64,000 nucleotides of DNA from PHAA01 sp040217755 (GTDB lineage: Bacteria > Bacillota > Syntrophomonadia > Syntrophomonadales > Syntrophomonadaceae). The stretch is from the NCBI GenBank assembly GCA_040217755.1, contig JBEHWJ010000003.1, positions 29,767-93,766 on the forward strand, read 5' to 3'. The position numbers were made by a program, and so were the translations under genes. Below the pieces are notes generated by a model, which had not been told where the DNA came from, searched no databases, and worked only from the letters and a program-made list of their open reading frames with translations. Shown here in pieces: positions 62,159 through 64,000 of this stretch (its first letter is position 1; every line of letters begins with the position of its first letter).

Positions 62159-62719
62159 TTATAAATTGTATTCCTTTACCCTTCTGTAAAACGTATTGGG
62201 CTTCAGACTTAGCTTTTTCATGGCTTCTGTTGCTGTAATTTTCCCTTCTCTCCACTGAGCGCACACTTTCTTTAACTCTGCTTCATTAATCGGTATTGGT
62301 TGTCTACCCTGATATTTTCCCTCTGCTTTCGCTATTGCTATTCCTTCTGCTGCTCTTTCTCTAGTCTGTTCTCTCTCTAACTCAGCTAGTGCTCCGAATA
62401 TTGTCAGTACAAATCTACCTTGTGGTGTCGTTGTATCTATATTCTCTTTAAGACTTATAAAGTCTACTCCTTTATCACTTAACTCTGATACTATGTTTAG
62501 TAAATCCCTAGTATTTCTAGCTATTCTTGATATACTCTCTACAATGACAATATCCTGGTTTCTTGCAAATGACATCATTTCTTTTAATGATTGTCGTTCC
62601 ATATCTTTTCCACTTGCTTTATCTATAAATAATCTCTCTATATTGTTATCGTGCATTGCCTTTATCTGTCTTGCTTCATTTTGTTCTACTGTTGAACACC
62701 TTACATATCCTATCCGCAT
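62159..62719 (-). CDS. Serine recombinase (resolvase/invertase type)
   Basis: Small serine recombinase of 186 residues. The catalytic Ser9 is in RIGYVRCSTVEQN, and the fold markers ESISRIARN, GRFVLTIFGALAELERE and GIAIAKAEGKYQGR are present, followed by a C-terminal helix-turn-helix (KPNTFYRRVKEYN). The length is that of resolvases and DNA invertases, so it probably resolves cointegrates or inverts a segment. ATG 62719 is 9 bases behind AAGGAG. It has a consensus promoter. Confidence 0.92.
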   Translation of the reverse strand: MRIGYVRCSTVEQNEARQIKAMHDNNIERLFIDKASGKDMERQSLKEMMSFARNQDIVIVESISRIARNTRDLLNIVSELSDKGVDFISLKENIDTTTPQGRFVLTIFGALAELEREQTRERAAEGIAIAKAEGKYQGRQPIPINEAELKKVCAQWREGKITATEAMKKLSLKPNTFYRRVKEYNL

Positions 62720-63075
62720 CCTTATCACTCCTTTTGTTTCCTTACTGTACTTATATTATACCTAATATTTCTAAGTGTGTCAATAGGGTGGTCATTGTTA
62801 ATGCCATATTTCATAAAATAAATTTGACTTGTATGACACACTATTCTGGCATTTACTGATGTTTCATTAGGCTATACCCTAATGAAACAAACATAAATCA
62901 CCGTCCCTCTGGATCCCATAAGGCATTAAAAAATAGATTGACTCCCACTATTTGGGTGATTAGAATAACTCTAAACGAACCGCACGAATCAAGCTTCCCG
63001 CTTTGTGCAAGAAGTACTGTATACTAAAAAAAGAAGTAAATATATAATATGGAAAAAAGGAGGGGAACAGTAGGA
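62720..63075. other. Intergenic stretch between the recombinase and a membrane gene
   Basis: 356 bases. It holds the recombinase promoter (62755-62783) and inverted copies of AGTGTGTCA (62774-62782 and 62834-62842), plausible recombinase contact sites. A TATACT near 63020 might serve the membrane gene. No further gene is visible. Confidence 0.55.
62755..62783 (-). promoter_or_regulatory. Perfect consensus promoter of the serine recombinase
   Basis: Minus-strand TTGACA (62783-62778) and TATAAT (62760-62755) are 17 bases apart; both boxes match the consensus completely. Confidence 0.85.
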
Positions 63076-63431
63076 ATGGATGGGGTTACCATTTTGGGAG
63101 TGATGGAGGGGGATTTGGGTTCTCTTTTACTTGCACTTTTAGGTGTTATTTTTTGTATACTGTTTCTCGTAGTCTACTATTCGAAGAACATTCAGAACAA
63201 AATAAAAAGAGGTATAATAAATTACTTCGGCGACGGCCAATATGATACTATCCGAAATGTTGGCATAGGTTTGATTACTCTCGCATTCATCATCACTTGT
63301 TTTTGGGCTTTTTTGCACCAAAAAGTCATAAACCTACTGTTGAAGAGGAGAGAGCAAAATACAGACAATTTGAAAGCACGAACAAAGGATTGGACGCTGC
63401 CAGGCAGATTCAGGAAAATGGATACAAATAA
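63076..63431 (+). CDS. Two-helix membrane protein requiring a -1 frameshift
   Basis: ATG 63076 follows AAGGAGGGG. The product has two membrane helices (about 10-33 and 63-80). In frame 0 it would run to 63498, straight through a terminator, with an odd, basic tail. A slip to -1 at T TTT TTG (63309-63315) instead gives the coherent tail KPTVEEERAKYRQFES and stops at 63431, before the terminator. So it is either a programmed -1 frameshift, a natural indel, or a sequencing error in a six-T run. Function unknown. Confidence 0.55.
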
Positions 63432-63460
63432 TAAATTTCACTTTGTTATAAAAGGCAGAC

Positions 63461-63490
63461 GGAGCAAGTTTAATCGCTTGCTCCATTTTA
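63461..63490 (+). terminator. Terminator after the membrane protein gene
   Basis: GGAGCAAG (63461-63468) and CTTGCTCC (63477-63484) form a perfect stem followed by ATTTTATT. Confidence 0.8.
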
Positions 63491-63656
63491 TTACCTAGGA
63501 TAATGGAATAATTCCTGGAGGTCTTCGAGGTCTTCAAATCTGTATACCCTATTGAAACGTGCGGATAGAAATCATAAACATTTGTATGGTGCAGGAATTT
63601 GAATGCCAATGAAGAAAGGCAAAATATAATACAGTATACAAAGGAGGGGGCAAATT

Positions 63657-64000
63657 TTGAAAAGGCAGAACACAGCCTTAATACTTGCAGCAATTGTAGT
63701 GCTCATTGGTTGGTTTTCCATCAATAAATTTCAGGATTCAAGCGAGTATAAACAAGGATTATTACTAATTGAACAGCAGGACTGGGAGGGTGCTAGTCTT
63801 ATTTTTAACTATGGAAGTGATTTAGTAAAAAAAAGATATGAAGATTCTTACATACTTTATCACTATGTTAAAGCAAAAAATTACTATGCTGAGGGCAATA
63901 TTATTCTAGCTTGGAACAGTATAGACTATATGGATTTAGCCTATGCCTATTCTGGGCCTTTTGCACAAGATATCTTTAGGTTTTACAACGATTTGGAGCC
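63657..64000 (+). CDS. Secreted or membrane-anchored TPR-like protein (3' truncated by window)
   Basis: TTG start 6 bases after AAGGAGGGGG. The first 114 residues are visible: an N-terminal hydrophobic segment (ALILAAIVVLIGWF) likely acting as a signal anchor, then helical pairs rich in Tyr, Leu and Ala (QGLLLIEQQDWEGASLIF, then AKNYYAEGNIILAWNSIDYM) suggesting tetratricopeptide repeats. The right part lies outside the window. Confidence 0.6.
   Translation, partial: MKRQNTALILAAIVVLIGWFSINKFQDSSEYKQGLLLIEQQDWEGASLIFNYGSDLVKKRYEDSYILYHYVKAKNYYAEGNIILAWNSIDYMDLAYAYSGPFAQDIFRFYNDLE

Noticed and set aside
1..64000. CRISPR arrays, transposase genes and rRNA operons
   Set aside because: No regularly spaced direct repeats, transposase motifs or rRNA-like sequence were seen in the window.

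Overview
The window reads as a chromosomal segment of an anaerobic, spore-forming, Gram-positive-type bacterium of the class Clostridia. Four things suggest this: a T-box leader on the branched-chain amino acid genes, a PrkA/YhbH/SpoVR sporulation-type cluster, strong AGGAGG-type ribosome binding sites with frequent GTG/TTG starts, and a ResB/ResC-type cytochrome c assembly system. Fatty-acid beta-oxidation genes (acyl-CoA dehydrogenase, enoyl-CoA hydratase) beside a MaoC-type hydratase and phasin-like coiled-coil proteins fit a fatty-acid-degrading, polyhydroxyalkanoate-storing relative of the Syntrophomonadaceae. That family-level placement is inference only.

Layout. 1-9.0 kb: 3' end of an acyl-CoA dehydrogenase, a HAD nucleotidase, a secreted NlpC/P60 protein, a coupled minus-strand set (MoxR ATPase, VWA protein, deoxynucleoside kinase, membrane protein) with a good promoter, a YhiN-type flavoprotein, and a sugar nucleotidyltransferase. 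9.2-20.9 kb: a complete branched-chain amino acid block on the minus strand (ilvD, ilvB, ilvN, ilvC, leuA, leuC, leuD, leuB, cimA). ilvD follows a T-box riboswitch and has its own terminator; ilvB has a separate promoter; cimA apparently begins with ATT. 20.9-36.5 kb: housekeeping and accessory genes, including a 667-residue protein of unknown function, a 48-residue membrane protein, a COG4880-type beta-propeller protein, a dUTPase-like protein lacking motif 5, an RmuC family protein, a diguanylate cyclase, an aldo/keto reductase, a DNA alkyltransferase, a polysaccharide deacetylase and SbcCD.

36.6-46.7 kb: an apparent storage-granule and stress neighbourhood. It holds a phasin-like protein built of four 44-residue repeats, a PhaJ-like MaoC hydratase, two DUF2382 proteins, an enoyl-CoA hydratase, a second phasin-like protein related to the first, a PAS histidine kinase, a membrane-anchored glutamate-synthase-like protein, a third coiled-coil protein and a small zinc ribbon protein. 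47.1-51.7 kb: PrkA, YhbH and SpoVR. 51.8-56.0 kb: a thioesterase, the ResC/ResB cytochrome c assembly pair and the NrfA/NrfH nitrite reductase. 56.3-59.8 kb: uridine kinase, a cysteine-rich ferredoxin-like protein, a PAS protein and a HTH/periplasmic-binding-protein regulator preceded by a dyad operator candidate.

From about 60.1 kb the sequence becomes markedly AT-rich and looks like an acquired element. It starts at a tRNA 3'-half remnant lying inside a promoter-hairpin-terminator unit with no ORF of its own. It then carries a complete tRNA-Thr(CGT), a perfect 29-bp dyad, small unknown genes, a winged-helix protein and a serine recombinase with a consensus promoter. Beyond these is a small membrane protein gene that needs a -1 frameshift at T TTT TTG to reach a sensible C-terminus. 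The right end of this element lies outside the window.
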